Notes: generated by a model not told the origin, from the letters alone. Numbered from the stretch's first letter, positions 47,361-58,210 are shown. The stretch: DNA of 64,000 nt from Floccularia luteovirens (GCA_009739215.1 VSJF01000008.1:1-64000), one strand, 5' to 3'. Translations and numbers: made by a program.

Positions 47361-48466
47361 TCATAGACCAATGGGCCCCTCAGTAAATCTTACATTGAAG
47401 CTAGAATAACATTAGCATATTACAAATGATGATTACATTATACAACATAACATACCGTGTAGGATTGTACTTCGCATATGTACGCTTCAAGAATTCATAG
47501 CCGCCGTATGTTGAGAAAGCATTCTGGGTTTTGTCACACTCATTTAAGTAGATTGGAATTCCAGGAGATGGTGGGGTTCTTTTGATAAGTTATATATCAA
47601 TTGGCAGATTCCAGTCTCAAATAAACATTGCTTACTGTTTTAAGAGGAGCTGACGCCCGCGCTCAACCTCAGCAGGGACAGTAAATTGACTAATGGGTGA
47701 TTGAACTCTAAACAAAACGGCAGTATATGGGCCACTAGGTGGATCAATTGCATTCCCCCCATCCGCTATCCCAGCTGCTATTTGGGAATCGAGCACAGGC
47801 GTGAAAGCAAGTGTATTACCAGTGGCGTTGACTTGATCTTTGAAAGTAGAAGTAAAATTTTTCCAGTGCCGCCATGCATCAAGATACTGGTCAACACCGC
47901 CGTTGAAAGCAGTTCCCAAAAACGTTTGTCCACTCCCTCGATCACCTCCTGGTGTGATATTCGATACTTCAAGATAACCCATAGGTCCTAGTTGGTTGGT
48001 TGTTGGGGTGATCGATAAGAATTCCCCAAAAATGTTTGTAGGAAGTTCAGAACCACGACAGAATAGGACAACGAGATGTACAATGTCGCTGGTATCACCA
48101 TCTTCAGGGGTACGTATGACAACCAATAATACTGGAAATTTTTAAAATACTGCGCGTCTATGTAGATGAAATTAATCACCTGCATTCGGGTCTGTTGTGG
48201 TTTGGACATAGTTTGCAGTTGCCCGAACAAGGGCTTCTTCAGCAGAATCCGGATACTCAGTCATAACAATTAGGTAGGGTAAGATTTTGCTTAATTCGGA
48301 TTCACTCACGAGTATGAGACCTCCGAAAAAGTTTTTCTCCTCATTAGTACCAGTGTGCACAGCAGATACCTCATATCGAGGCTTGACGGGGAAGGACAAT
48401 GCATGCTGGCCGCTGGGCTGTATTGAACAGATCCGATGCACTGGTAATGACACTGAGATATTCCGC
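47361..48466 (-). pseudogene. FAD oxidoreductase copy 2, internally deleted
   Basis: The 3' two-thirds are well preserved: RYEVSAVHTGTNEEKNFFGG, VVIRTPEDGDTSDIVHLVVL, FGEFLSITPTTNQLGPMGYL, AAGIADGGNAIDPP and the C-terminal end at 47361. Just upstream of RYEV the sequence jumps to the early part of the gene (EYLSVITSASDLFNT then QRPACIVLPRQAS), so the codons for about residues 80-215, including the FAD-linking His and the Gly-rich loop, are deleted and the junction is out of frame. Signal peptide and start codon are also missing. It lies between intact copies 1 and 3 and is most similar to copy 3. Confidence 0.85.
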
Positions 48467-48917
48467 TACATTTTATATATAGAAAAAATCTGTAATTCTC
48501 AAAGTGTAAACCATGCGTGATGATTAAGCAGTATTGCTTATGTAATGTAGAATGGTGAGTCATACAAGGCCAAATTAGGTCTTCCGTGATTTACTAATGC
48601 TCCTGGAACTGTTGGCTAAGATAGACTCTAGACTCGTTTCAATTTTACACATCACTAAATACTCCTCTGCCAGATATGTTGCCTTCAATGGAATGTAAGT
48701 ACATGCTAACTAACTGTACATACTGTGATGATCGTCGGTCCCTACTAACAGCTCATTAATGCCAGTGCACAACCTTCCAATATCACACTACTCGAATAGC
48801 TTGCCCCGACTGGTCACCCGATATCCCCGCTCGATTGTAAATTCTAATCACATCGCACCCCTAACTTAGCGGTAGGTGTGATTTATTTCTGCATTTCTTT
48901 ACTAATTAGTTGGCCGT
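48467..48917. other. Intergenic region between FAD copies 2 and 3
   Basis: No gene. A/T-rich, shared upstream side of the divergent copies 2 (decayed) and 3. Confidence 0.45.
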
Positions 48918-48925
48918 TATATATC
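48918..48925 (+). promoter_or_regulatory. TATA-like box of FAD copy 3
   Basis: TTATATAT lies about 90-125 bp before the two candidate start codons at 49008 and 49044. Confidence 0.35.
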
Positions 48926-49043
48926 AAATCATACCGCCGTTTACGATCCAGAATCTCATGATCACCAACATGTTCACACATATCTACGGAACCCTGAGGC
49001 AATATAAATGCGACAATCAACTGAACAGTTCTTTCCACCCCAG

Positions 49044-50837
49044 ATGCTTCAGTCTTTACAATCTTTCTTGCCGTATTTTCTTTACGCAACTCGAATATTA
49101 AACTCAACATGTTACTCCGTTGCAACTACATGCAATGAATTACAAGCTCAGCTTGGTGGGGACACAGTGCAGACGTCTGGTTCGGAATATCTCAATGTTC
49201 TCACAAGTACATGGAATCTTTTCAATACACCCCAGCGCCCGGCATGCGTTGTCCTTCCTCGTACCGCGTCCCATGTGCAAACCGCCATGAGAGCAATCTT
49301 CGACGCAGAAGTCCCTTATGCAGTTCGAGCAGGAGCCCATAGTGCCATGACAGGATGGAACAAGTAAACCAGAATCTTACCTTTATTTTCATATTTTGAT
49401 TTCATTCTACTTTCCTAAAGCGTCGACGGAGGCGTTTTGATCTCATTCACTCGTATGGCCGACGTTTCTTATAATGCTGAAAAGGATACCATAATTCTAC
49501 AGCCTGGGATTCGTTGGAGAGATGCTATTGCCAACCTTGAGCAATTTGGAGTGGCACCTATGGGAGGTCGTGTTGGGTAAATCTCGATATGCAAATACAA
49601 AATTTTCACTATAAATAACTTTTTTGCAGTGATGTTGGTACTGGCCTTCTACCCGGTGGGGGTCTGAGTTACCTTTCGGCACAACATGGTTTCTCAGCAG
49701 ATACATATAGAGAGCTTGATGTTGTTTTGGTGAATGGGGATTTAGTTACAGCGACGGCTACCAATGAATACTCAGATCTGTGTCGTGCGCTGAAAGGTGG
49801 TGCAAACCGGTTTGGGATCATCACTCGATATGAGGTAGCTGCTATACACACTGGTACTAATGAAGAGAAAAACTACTTCGGAGGTTTCATTTTCGTCAGT
49901 AAATCAATCTCAAACAATAGCACTTTGACCCTAACGATTATATCAAGTATCCGGATTCTGCTGGAGAAGCCCTTGTTCGAGCTACTGCAAACTATGTACA
50001 AAGCATAACAGATCCAAATGCAGGTGATTAATTTGATCCATAAATATGCGCAGTCTTTTTACATTTCGCAGCATGCATGGTTGTCATACGTACCCCTGAA
50101 GATGGTGATACCAGCGACATTGTACACTTTGTTACCCTATTCTATCGTGGTTCTGAACTTCCTACAAACATTTTCGGAGAATTCTTATCGATCACCCCAA
50201 CAATCAGCCAACTACGACCTATGAGTTATCTTGAAGTATCGAATATCACACCAGGAGTTGTTCCAGGGAGTGGGCAATTATTCCTGGGATCTGCTTTCAA
50301 CGGCGGTGTTGACCAGTATCTTGATGCATGGCGGCACTGGAAAAACTTTACGTCTACTTTCAAACACCAAGTTAATGTCGCTGGTAATGCACTTGTTTTC
50401 ACGCCTGTGCTCGATTCCCAGATAGCGGCTGGGATAGCAAACGGAGGGAATGCAATTGACCCACCTAGAGGCCCCTATGCTGCTGTCTTGTACGCAGTCG
50501 TAGCACCACTTGGTCAGCTAAACATCCCCGATGAGGTTGAACACGGGCGTCAGCTCCTCTTGCAACAGTAACTAATGCTTTTTTGACATTAAAGTCTGTT
50601 AACTGATGTGTAATTTCAAAAGAACACCACCATCTCCTGGAATTCCAATCTACGTAAATGAGTGTGACAAGTCGCAAAATGCTTTCTCAACATACGGCGG
50701 CTACGAATTCTTGAAGCGTACATATGCGAAGTACGATCCTACACGGTATGTTACGCTATATAATGTAAATCTCTGCCATAAGCTAATGTTATTCCAGCTT
50801 CAATGTAAGATTTACCGAAGGGCCTATAGGTTTATGA
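49044..50837 (+). CDS. FAD-linked oxidoreductase, BBE type, copy 3
   Basis: Same family as copy 1, on the opposite strand. Conserved parts: TTCNELQAQLGGDTVQTSGS, RPACVVLPRTASHVQTAMRA, YAVRAGAHSAMTGWN (flavin-linking His), VDGGVLISFTRM, IILQPGIRWRDAI, DVGTGLLPGGGLSYLSAQHG, GGANRFGIITRYEV, NAIDPPRGPYAAVLY and the C-terminal IYVNECDKSQNAFSTYGGYE, then TYAKYDPTRFNVRFTEGP. Introns at 49367, 49579, about 49897, 50023, 50570 and about 50747 all keep frame, so the body is intact. The N-terminus is doubtful: from 49044 it reads MLQSLQSFLPYFLYATRILN, which is a poorer signal peptide than that of copy 1, and comparison of the two DNA sequences suggests small indels there. An alternative ATG at 49008 is in the same frame. 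Confidence 0.85.
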
Positions 50838-51124
50838 GTTATTGTTATTCTCAACTCTACCAAAAATATTCTACTGCGAAGTGCTGGAAAACTTTATATC
50901 ACAATGTTGAGTCGTAAAGAAAAAGTATCAAAGAACGTTTAGTTATGAAGATGCCAGTTACCTACTTTCTGATGATGAACAACAACTTGCCTTGATACAT
51001 ATAGTTAAGAAAAATTCTGGTCGCACCAATGCACTCTTTATATTTGTTTCATATTCAAGGTGATGGGTCAATATTTCACCTGTCAAGGTTAGGTATCTTG
51101 CAGATGTCTGATTCTATTGGAGTG
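50838..51124. other. Transition from gene-bearing to repeat-rich DNA
   Basis: 3' flank of FAD copy 3; no gene. The first retroelement sequence begins at 51125. Confidence 0.5.
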
Positions 51125-51430
51125 TGTTGCGACAGCAACTCCACGTGATCAATTAGTAGTCATGTGATTAGTCATGTGCTCGTCAGTCATGTGTTGTAGA
51201 CCTAATAAGATAAGATAAGGTCACATCTGTATATGACTAAGATGGAATGACACAACATAGTCTAGAACATTCTAGAGCTTACTGTGGACATGCATATGAC
51301 TCATGTTATAGAACATGTATGACTCATGTTCTACTCAGAGTAGATACAAGGTGTTTCATGTACATACTAGGTAACTACATTAGGTATTACACAGCCATGA
51401 CTATAATGTATATAAGTACAGGTAGTAACA
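51125..51430 (-). mobile_element. Diverged LTR-B-related fragment
   Basis: It begins TGTTGCGACAGCAA and continues with CACATGA-type strings in the order expected for LTR-B read in reverse (compare the 3' end of 61547-61900). Its far end does not match the 5' end of LTR-B, and no target duplication is visible, so it is truncated or belongs to a sister family. Confidence 0.55.
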
Positions 51431-51439
51431 TCAATATAC

Positions 51440-52038
51440 TGTTACCATTAGAGGTTTTATATGTCGTCATCTATTGTCTCATTGTTAGGCCATCCTGGGT
51501 AAGGGAACAGTTGATGGTTTTGCCAGTCAGATTTCCCTGGCATGATAGTGGGGTTACTCCACTACACAAGTTATAAACCACTCATTAGGGTCTCTCTGAG
51601 GTCAGTTACAGAGGTGAACATGCAGACCTTTTAGCATGTACAGTGTTATCCATGCCGTTATTACAACTTGTCCTGCTATCCTAGATAGGGGAGGGAGATT
51701 GACCAAGAGGTAACAGAGTAATAGCAAATATATTGCAGTACTCAAAACTAAGATTAAGCTGAGGCTTGTCTGTAGTTTTGCACTACTTAAATACAAGTAC
51801 ACTACTTCTAATAATAATCTATCATGTGTTTGCTCAGTAAGCTATGAGTCAGCATGGAGTCATAGAGAAGTATCTATGAGTTATTTAGAAGCCTATACAA
51901 GTCATTATGAGTTAAAAGAACTAAAACACAAGTCATATACAAAATATGTATGAGAAAGTAATAAACAAGGCAGGAATGTGTTGTGCATGCATTCTAAAGT
52001 CTAGGGAGATAGCGCGTATCTGGATAAGGATTATAACA
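51440..52038 (+). mobile_element. Solo LTR, family A, copy A1
   Basis: About 600 bp, starting TGTTACCATTAGAGGTTTTA and ending GGATAAGGATTATAACA. It shares with the other A copies the core GTCTCTCTGAGGTCAGTTAC, a TAACAGAGTAAT segment and the promoter-like TACTTAAATACAAGTA. The flanking 5-mers differ (TATAC against GTTTT), so it is old or recombined. Confidence 0.8.
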
Positions 52039-52057
52039 GTTTTAGTCTGACTTGAGC

Positions 52058-52430
52058 CATAGTAAGCCATAGTACCTATAGTGATCCATAGTGACCTATA
52101 GTGATCCATAGTGACCTATAGTGATCCATAGTGACCTATAGTGATCCATAGATTTTGGCTATTTTCCATAGTGACCCATAGTGGCTCATAGATGTTAATC
52201 ATTTCCATAGTAACCCATAGTAACCCATAGTAACCCATAGTAACCCATAGTATTTCATAGTAACCCATAGTATCTATAGTATTCCATAGTAATCCATAGT
52301 ATTCCATAGTAGCTCATAGTATTCCATAGTAACTCATAGTAGTCCATAGATATTAATCATTTCTATAGTATTCTATAGATGCTATATAAATTTGTATAAT
52401 AATATATAGTAATCTGTAGTATTTTGACTT
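52058..52430. repeat. CCATAG-core minisatellite
   Basis: Three exact 20-bp units GTGATCCATAGTGACCTATA (52081-52140) are followed, after a spacer, by four exact 10-bp units TAACCCATAG (52211-52250) and then degenerate relatives to about 52430. All units share CCATAG or CTATAG. Confidence 0.85.
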
Positions 52431-52510
52431 AGAGTACTATTCCACTTTTTGGATTAGATAAGCAAAACATCGGACTTGGACTTAGAAAGATTTTTGGACT
52501 TAGAAAAAAA

Positions 52511-52625
52511 ATTTTTTGAAGTTCAAATTTTTTTGAAGTTCAAATTTCGACTTCAGCAAAGTCACATGACCTGTGGCTGATGTGGCATACTTCGAACTTC
52601 AACTTTTTTTTTGCTTCGAAGTTTT
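52511..52625. repeat. Direct and inverted GAAGTTC repeats
   Basis: TTTTTTTGAAGTTCAAAT occurs twice in direct order, and about 60 bp later come CTTCGAACTTCAACTT and GCTTCGAAG, which can pair with them. The segment between (CACATGACCTGTGGCTGATG) is not repetitive here. It looks like the stem of a transposon end or a foldback element. Confidence 0.5.
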
Positions 52626-52827
52626 CAACCTTCATCTTTGTAAGTCATTCTTTCCTCCTTTTCTTTTACTGACATTCTTTTCCTAGATTCATTCCATTGT
52701 CATACATCTTTGCCATATCTGCTCGTTGTCAGTATTATGAGCCTCACTACACACTGATGTTATGTCACATAATTAGTCACATCAAACTTTAATATATAGC
52801 ATACCTGTCATGTAAATGCACCTTAGT

Positions 52828-52995
52828 TTCACTCCATGTAAACTAAGGTATAAGTAATAGTCTTTCTCCATAGTAAATACTTTAACTAATTATTACCTTA
52901 TAGTTTATTCTTTATTACTATAAGGTATAGTCTACAATACAAAAGTTTCACTCCACGTAAACTAAGGTTTTATTCTTTATTACTATAAGAGAGTG
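52828..52995 (+). repeat. Short direct repeat pair
   Basis: GTTTCACTCCAYGTAAACTA, continuing AGGT, appears at about 52828 and again at about 52945, each near a copy of CTTTATTACTATAAG. This is a local duplication of about 115 bp. Confidence 0.6.
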
Positions 52996-53074
52996 TACCT
53001 TCTAGAGTCAAGATCTAGGGATAGAAGGAGTTGAGGAGATGTGATAGCTTGGGCATTTGGTATGTTTTGTGTCT

Positions 53075-53541
53075 GCTTTTTTCCTCTTTTTTTTATATGT
53101 TTTCAACTTTTTCCCTTGTATGTCTTTTTTCCTTCTTTTTTTATACATTTTCTCTCTTTCTAGTTATGTTTTCAATTCCTCTTCTCTTGTTTTATATGTT
53201 TCCTTGTTTTTTCCTTGTTTTTTCATATGTTTTAAACTTTTTTCTTTCTTTCTATATGTTTCTAACTTTTTTTGCCTTTTTTGGTATGTTTCCAACCTTT
53301 CCCTTTTTTGTCATGTTTCTGACTTCTTCTGTCTTTTCAGTTATGTTTTCTGACTTGATATGTTTTTTTTCCAACTTGGTATGTTTTTTTAATGTTTTTT
53401 TCTATGTTTTTTTTCAACTTTTTTTGTGTTTTTTTATGTTTTTTTTTTCCAACTTTTTTATGTTTTTTTTTTCCAACTTTTTATGTTTTTTTGTCTGACT
53501 TTTTATGTTTTTTTGTCTGACTTTTTTTGTCTTTTTTTTTA
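53075..53541 (+). repeat. T-rich TATGTTTTTT low-complexity tract
   Basis: Almost only T, with TATG and AACTTT/TGACTT spaced every 15-30 bases. It gives a long Phe/Met/Leu/Ser open frame that is an artefact of composition. The tract at 57556-57802 is of the same kind. Confidence 0.8.
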
Positions 53542-53581
53542 TTTCTGCTATATAGTATTATATAGTAGTATGTAGTAATTG

Positions 53582-54190
53582 TGTTATGACCTTATCTGGA
53601 TATGTGCTATCTCCCTGGACTTTAGAACATGTGCACAATGTGTTTCCATCTCAGTTTATTACTTTCCTATACACGTTTTGTATATAACTCATGTTTTGGT
53701 TCTTCTAACTCGTAGTGACTTGTATAGGCTTCTAAATGACTAGTAGATACTTCTGTATAACTCTGTGTTGACTTGTAGCTTACTTAGCAAGCACACAATA
53801 GGTTATTATTAGAAGTAGCATACTTGTATTTAAGTAGCACGAAACTACAGACAAGCCTCAGCTTGATCTTAGTTTCGAGTACCCTCTAATACAGGTGATT
53901 ACTCTGTTACCTCTGTAACAATCTAAGTGACTCTCCCTCCCTTGTCTAGGATGGCAAGATCATTGTATATAGCAGCACGGATGACACTACACAACCTGAA
54001 ATACCTGGCTGTTCTCTTCTCTGTAACTGACCTCAGAGAGACCCTGACAGGTGGTTTATAACCTGTGTAGTAGCATAACCTACTATCGCACCAGAGAAAT
54101 CTGACTGGCAACAACCAACCGTACCCTAACCAGGATACCCCCAATGACAAGACAAGTAAATGATGATGTATAAAACCCCTAACAGTAACA
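53582..54190 (-). mobile_element. Solo LTR, family A, copy A2 with target duplication
   Basis: 609 bp, reading TGTTATGACC...CAGTAACA on the + strand, so it lies in minus orientation. It is flanked by the perfect 5-bp direct repeat AATTG (53577-53581 and 54191-54195). TG...CA ends with a 5-bp duplication are the mark of an LTR retrotransposon. No internal domain follows, so it is a solo LTR. Confidence 0.9.
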
Positions 54191-54234
54191 AATTGTAGTA
54201 GTAAAAATAAAATGAATAAAATAAAGTATATATA

Positions 54235-54373
54235 CTATTATAGTAGTACTATGGAGTGCTCTGGAGTTGGAAACCCATGCTATGGGTACTATGGACACTA
54301 TAGCTCACTATGGGTTACTATACAAATATCTATGGAGTACTATATAGATGTCTATTCATCTATGGAGCACTAC
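54235..54373 (+). repeat. CTATGG-core repeat block
   Basis: Repeats of CTATGG with GAGTGCTC or GACACTATAG spacers. It carries the string GAGTTGGAAACCCATGCTAT, found almost unchanged at about 55030. Confidence 0.7.
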
Positions 54374-54979
54374 TGTTACTGTTTAGGGTTTAGGCGTCAT
54401 CGTTTACTGGTCTCGTCATAAGGGTGTCCAGGTTAGGGAATGGTTGGGGTTTGCTAGTCAGATTTCCCTAGCGCGATGGTAGGTTACACTACCACACAGG
54501 TTATAAACTACCTGTCAGGGTCTCTCTGAGGTCAGTTACAGAGATGGGGACAGCCAGGCGTTTCAGGCTATATGGTGTCATCCGTGCTGTTATTTACAAT
54601 GATCTTGCTGTCCTAGACAAGGGAGGGAGAGTCACTTAGTTGTCACTGAGGTAACAGAGTAATTGCTCATATTAGGAGGTACTCGAAACTAAGATCAAGC
54701 TGAGGCTTGACTGTAGTTTCGTGCTACTTAAATACAAGTATGCTACTTCTAATAATAAACTATTGCGTGCTTGCTCAGTAAGCTACAAGTCAATACAGAG
54801 TCATACAGAAGTATCTACAAGTCATTTAGAAGCATACACTAGTCACTGCGAGTTAATAGAAGCAAGGCGCGAGTCAAAATACAAAACATATATGGGAAAC
54901 AAGTAAACAAGGCAGAAATGCATTATGCATGCGTTCTAAAGTCCAGAGAGATAGCACGTATCTGGATAAGGTCATAACA
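54374..54979 (+). mobile_element. Solo LTR, family A, copy A3 with target duplication
   Basis: 606 bp, TGTTACTG...GTCATAACA, flanked by the perfect 5-bp repeat ACTAC (54369-54373 and 54980-54984). It is inserted within a CTATGG-core block whose sequence continues on both sides. Confidence 0.9.
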
Positions 54980-54984
54980 ACTAC

Positions 54985-55130
54985 AGAAATGCTTATATAT
55001 CTATGGAGCACTATGGAGTGCTACTGGAGTGCTCTGGAGTTAGGAACCCATGCTATGGGCACTATAAGCACTATAGCACTATGGAGCACTTCATAGTACT
55101 CTATAGTTGACCCAAGGTTTGCTGATGAAT
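54985..55130 (+). repeat. CTATGG-core repeat block
   Basis: Continues the block interrupted by LTR A3 and ends with GACCCAAGGTTTGCTGATGA, a string also found (as GACCTAGGATTTGCTGATG) at about 58190 and (as GACCTGGAGTTTGCTAATGA) at about 63884. Confidence 0.7.
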
Positions 55131-55174
55131 GAGGATAGTGATACTTCTGAGCATAGCTCACATTACAAACCAAA

Positions 55175-56138
55175 TGTATTACCATTTGGGGTTTGTGTTG
55201 TTGTTTGTCTGTCTCGTCATTTGGCCATCTGGGTTAGGGAGTGGTTGTGTTGAGCAGTACTCTGTATTACACAGTAGAGGGGACTATTCTTATCTTAGAG
55301 CTTACTGTTGCTTAGAGACTTAGGCTAATACTGACTACTACAAAGTAAATTCGACAAAGGACGTAAGGTCTAGTAGCTCTACTTATATACATAATTGGTG
55401 TTTGTACATCTTTATACAATGGTCTGTGAGAGTATACACTAACATATTATGTAACTACATATGGAATCTTGTAGAAGGTTATAGAATGTTCAGTGTGAGT
55501 CATGTGCCATAGAGCATATGAGTGTAAGACATGTCATCAGTCACATGCTCCATCACATGATCAATTATGTAATCAGTCATGTGATTGTTGCTGTTGCAAC
55601 AGGTTGAATGTTTGTCAGATTTCTCAAGCATAGTAAAGGGAGATACCTTTACACAGGTTTTTAACTACCACCTGTCAGGGCCTTGTGGAGGTCAGTTACC
55701 ACAGAAAACTAGTCAGGCATTTCAGACTAGACAGTGTCACCCATACTGTTATATACAACGATCCTGCCATCTTAGATAGGGGAGGGAGAGTTACTTAGTT
55801 GTTATGGAGGTAATAGAGTAATCGCCTGTATTAGAGGGTACTCGAAACTAAGATCAAGCTAAGGCTTGTCTGTAGTTTCATACTACTTAAATACAAGTAT
55901 GCTACTTCTAATAATAATCTATTTTGTGCTTGCTCAGTAAGCTACAAGTCAGCGCAGAGTCATACAGAAGTATTTACAAGTCATTTAGAAGCCTATACAA
56001 GTCACTATAAGTTAAAGAAACCAAAGTGCAAGTCATAAGTACAACATATATGGGAAATATAGAAACGAGGCAGGAACATATTATGTACATGGCCTCAAGT
56101 CCAGGAAGATAAGTGGAAATCTGGATAAGGTCATAACA
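55175..56138 (+). mobile_element. LTR family A, copy A4, split by LTR B1
   Basis: The family-A sequence starts TGTATTACCATTTGGGG, is interrupted at 55248-55601, and resumes with AATGTTTGTCAGATTTCTCA to end GGTCATAACA. Removal of the insert leaves about 605 bp, the normal LTR-A length. The outer 5-mers do not match. Confidence 0.85.
55248..55601 (+). mobile_element. Solo LTR, family B, copy B1, nested in LTR A4
   Basis: 354 bp, TGTTGAGCAGTACTC...GTTGCAACA, flanked by the perfect duplication GGTTG (55243-55247 and 55602-55606). Its insertion into an LTR-A shows it is younger than that copy. Confidence 0.92.
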
Positions 56139-56270
56139 GCAAGTTTTATTTTGTGATCTCTAGAGTAAACTAGACTCTAAGGGAGATAATATGCCTATTT
56201 GATCCTCAGGCTCACATATATATATTATTAAATCTTTGAGTGCTCTAGCTAATACATTATTCTTTTTAGC
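56139..56270. other. Unassigned sequence
   Basis: Short A/T-rich flank of LTR A4, ending with a pyrimidine-rich acceptor-like TTCTTTTTAG at about 56261-56270. Confidence 0.4.
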
Positions 56271-56480
56271 ACAATCAAGGGGAATGACAAATCATACTGG
56301 AATGGTGGACTTGTGAAGATCAATGTGTTCAAAGCCCAGGATATGCCTGTCTGTAGTGATAACTGGGTGTATTCAAAATTATCACTCTTAGATATAACTA
56401 TCAGCCAAGCCAGACCAGGAGAGGATGATACTCCTATAGCATCAACCAGCAAACATAACATCAAGTACTTAGTTGACTAG
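56271..56480 (+). pseudogene. Unrecognised protein-coding relic (69 codons)
   Basis: After the acceptor-like TTCTTTTTAG one frame reads TIKGNDKSYWNGGLVKINVF, then KAQDMPVCSDNWVYSKLSLL and DITISQARPGEDDTPIASTS to a stop at 56480. It looks like the last exon of a protein, most likely from a transposon given the surroundings. I do not recognise the family. Confidence 0.4.
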
Positions 56481-57555
56481 TAACAACTCCTATATACTAG
56501 TCTTAATGCATTGATAGATGCAGTGTACAATAAATTCTATATTTAACTTTGATAAATGAATTGAATATGAAATTAGAGAACATTGCACACACTTCTCCTA
56601 GTAACTTCTTTTTATTAGTAAACACTTCTTTACTTTAATTTTCACAGACCTGACCCTGCTTGGTAGGAGTTTGAGCAGGATCAGGTCTATGGCTGTCACT
56701 CAGCTATCATTTTTGACAGGTATTGGGAGTCCCATATTTCTCCTGTTCTATGGCCAGCCATAAATTTGACCTTAGTGTTATCTTTTATTCTCTGCTTTGC
56801 ATGCAAGAGAGATATAATGTCAGGAACCTGACATCTCTGCACCTCACAGAATATATGGACATGTCATTACAGACTTCATTCAATGGACATAAATGGATGT
56901 TAACAGACTTCTTCTATTTTTAACCTTTAAGTCATGTTTAACTCATGTTAATTTCCCTTTTAAATTTCCTTTATCCTATTATTGTTATCTCTCTTATGTT
57001 CTATCCTCCATGTGGAGATAACAAACCTTTACTGTATTTAAGCTATATATATTGTAATTATTCTGTAGCTTGAATATTGAATAAGACTTGTACTCACTCC
57101 ATTCTCTGTCTCTCTCATCCATGTCTCTTTCTCTGTCCTTTACAGGACATCTTCCTCCACTCCTATAAGTAAGACACAGAAGTCAGCAGGGCACAACAAA
57201 CATTGTTGAAGCCACATCTTAACTCCATCCTACAAGTATCTCTGTGTTCACGGAGATTGTATAGAAGTCAGCTCTTGACATATAAGCAGTTTCTTAGCTA
57301 TGTAATATTTCAATTACCTTCAATATAACCATTTTAAGTACTCATTAGTAGTTGTTATACTTATTAAATAATCAATAGAATATATATTATAAATGTACTT
57401 AATTAGGAATACCAGTCATGGTCACTCCGATTCAGAGGACAGCTATAACAGCAAGTCTAGCAAGTCTGTTAGAAGACTATCAGTTCTAGTCATTTGCCTA
57501 TCAAAATAGACCTGACCCTGGTCAGCAATGGTAAGGGGTTGTACAGATACTAGTA
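56481..57555. other. Repeat-region sequence without recognised gene
   Basis: Around 57030-57165 a TATTTAAGC, GAATAAGA and CT-rich order resembles the 3' part of another LTR, but I cannot define ends or a target duplication. No coding sequence is credible. Confidence 0.4.
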
Positions 57556-57802
57556 TGTTTTTTCTTTTCTTTTTTGTTATGTGTCCGAGTTTTTCTCTTT
57601 CCTATGTTTTTCTTATGTTTTCTTATGTTTTTCTTATGTTTTTCTATGTTTTATTTTGATGTTTTCCTATATTTTATTTCAATGTTTTTCTATGTTTTTT
57701 TTAATGTTTTTTCTATGTTTTTATATGTTTTTTGTCATATTTTTTTATGTTTTTGTATATGTTTTTATTATGTTTTTTTATGTTTTTTATATTTTTTTTT
57801 AT
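57556..57802 (+). repeat. T-rich TATGTTTT low-complexity tract
   Basis: Second tract of the type at 53075-53541: TATGTTTTT every 10-15 bases. The Phe-rich open frames across it are artefacts. Confidence 0.8.
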
Positions 57803-57924
57803 CTTTGTGTAGTGACATATAGTGTTATATTATGTAATTAATATAATTATAAATATATATAAATATGAATAAATCAACAAAATAAATAAATACAAATACA
57901 AATACAAATAAAAAATATTATCTA

Positions 57925-58210
57925 TGGCTTACTATAGCTTGCTATAAAGCACTATAAAGTGCTCTATAGTGCTCTGTAGCAGCTCCATAGTATTGCATAG
58001 CATATATCAATCATAGATTGCTTACATAATACATCTATGAAGTGCTACAACACTGCTACAGCATACTACAGTCTATCTATGAAGTGCTACAGCCTATCTA
58101 TGGGGTGCTATGGAGTGCTCTGCAGCTTATAACTCCATGCTACAGCTGCTATGGTGCTATGGAGCACTCCATAGTAGTAAGCCATAGCAGACCTAGGATT
58201 TGCTGATGTA
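57925..58210. repeat. CTATGG-core repeat block
   Basis: Degenerate CTATGG, CTATAAAGTGCT and CTACAG units. It ends AGCAGACCTAGGATTTGCTG, the same boundary string as at 55115 and 63880. Confidence 0.7.

Noticed and set aside
24002..50837. A secondary-metabolite cluster of P450, transporters and FAD oxidoreductases
   Set aside because: No backbone enzyme (PKS, NRPS, terpene synthase) is present, and housekeeping-type genes lie between the candidates.
52116..52307. Repetitive Tyr/Leu/Trp open frame on the minus strand
   Set aside because: Reads through the CCATAG minisatellite; no start context or family.
53031..53498. Long hydrophobic Phe-rich open frame
   Set aside because: It is the translation of a T-rich repeat tract; the composition alone explains it.
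56950..57165. Another solo LTR (TGTTAATTTCCC to CTTTACA)
   Set aside because: The ends are not inverted copies, there is no target duplication, and no second copy in the window.
57574..57841. Overlapping Phe/Met/Tyr open frames
   Set aside because: Same cause: a T-rich TATGTTTT repeat.
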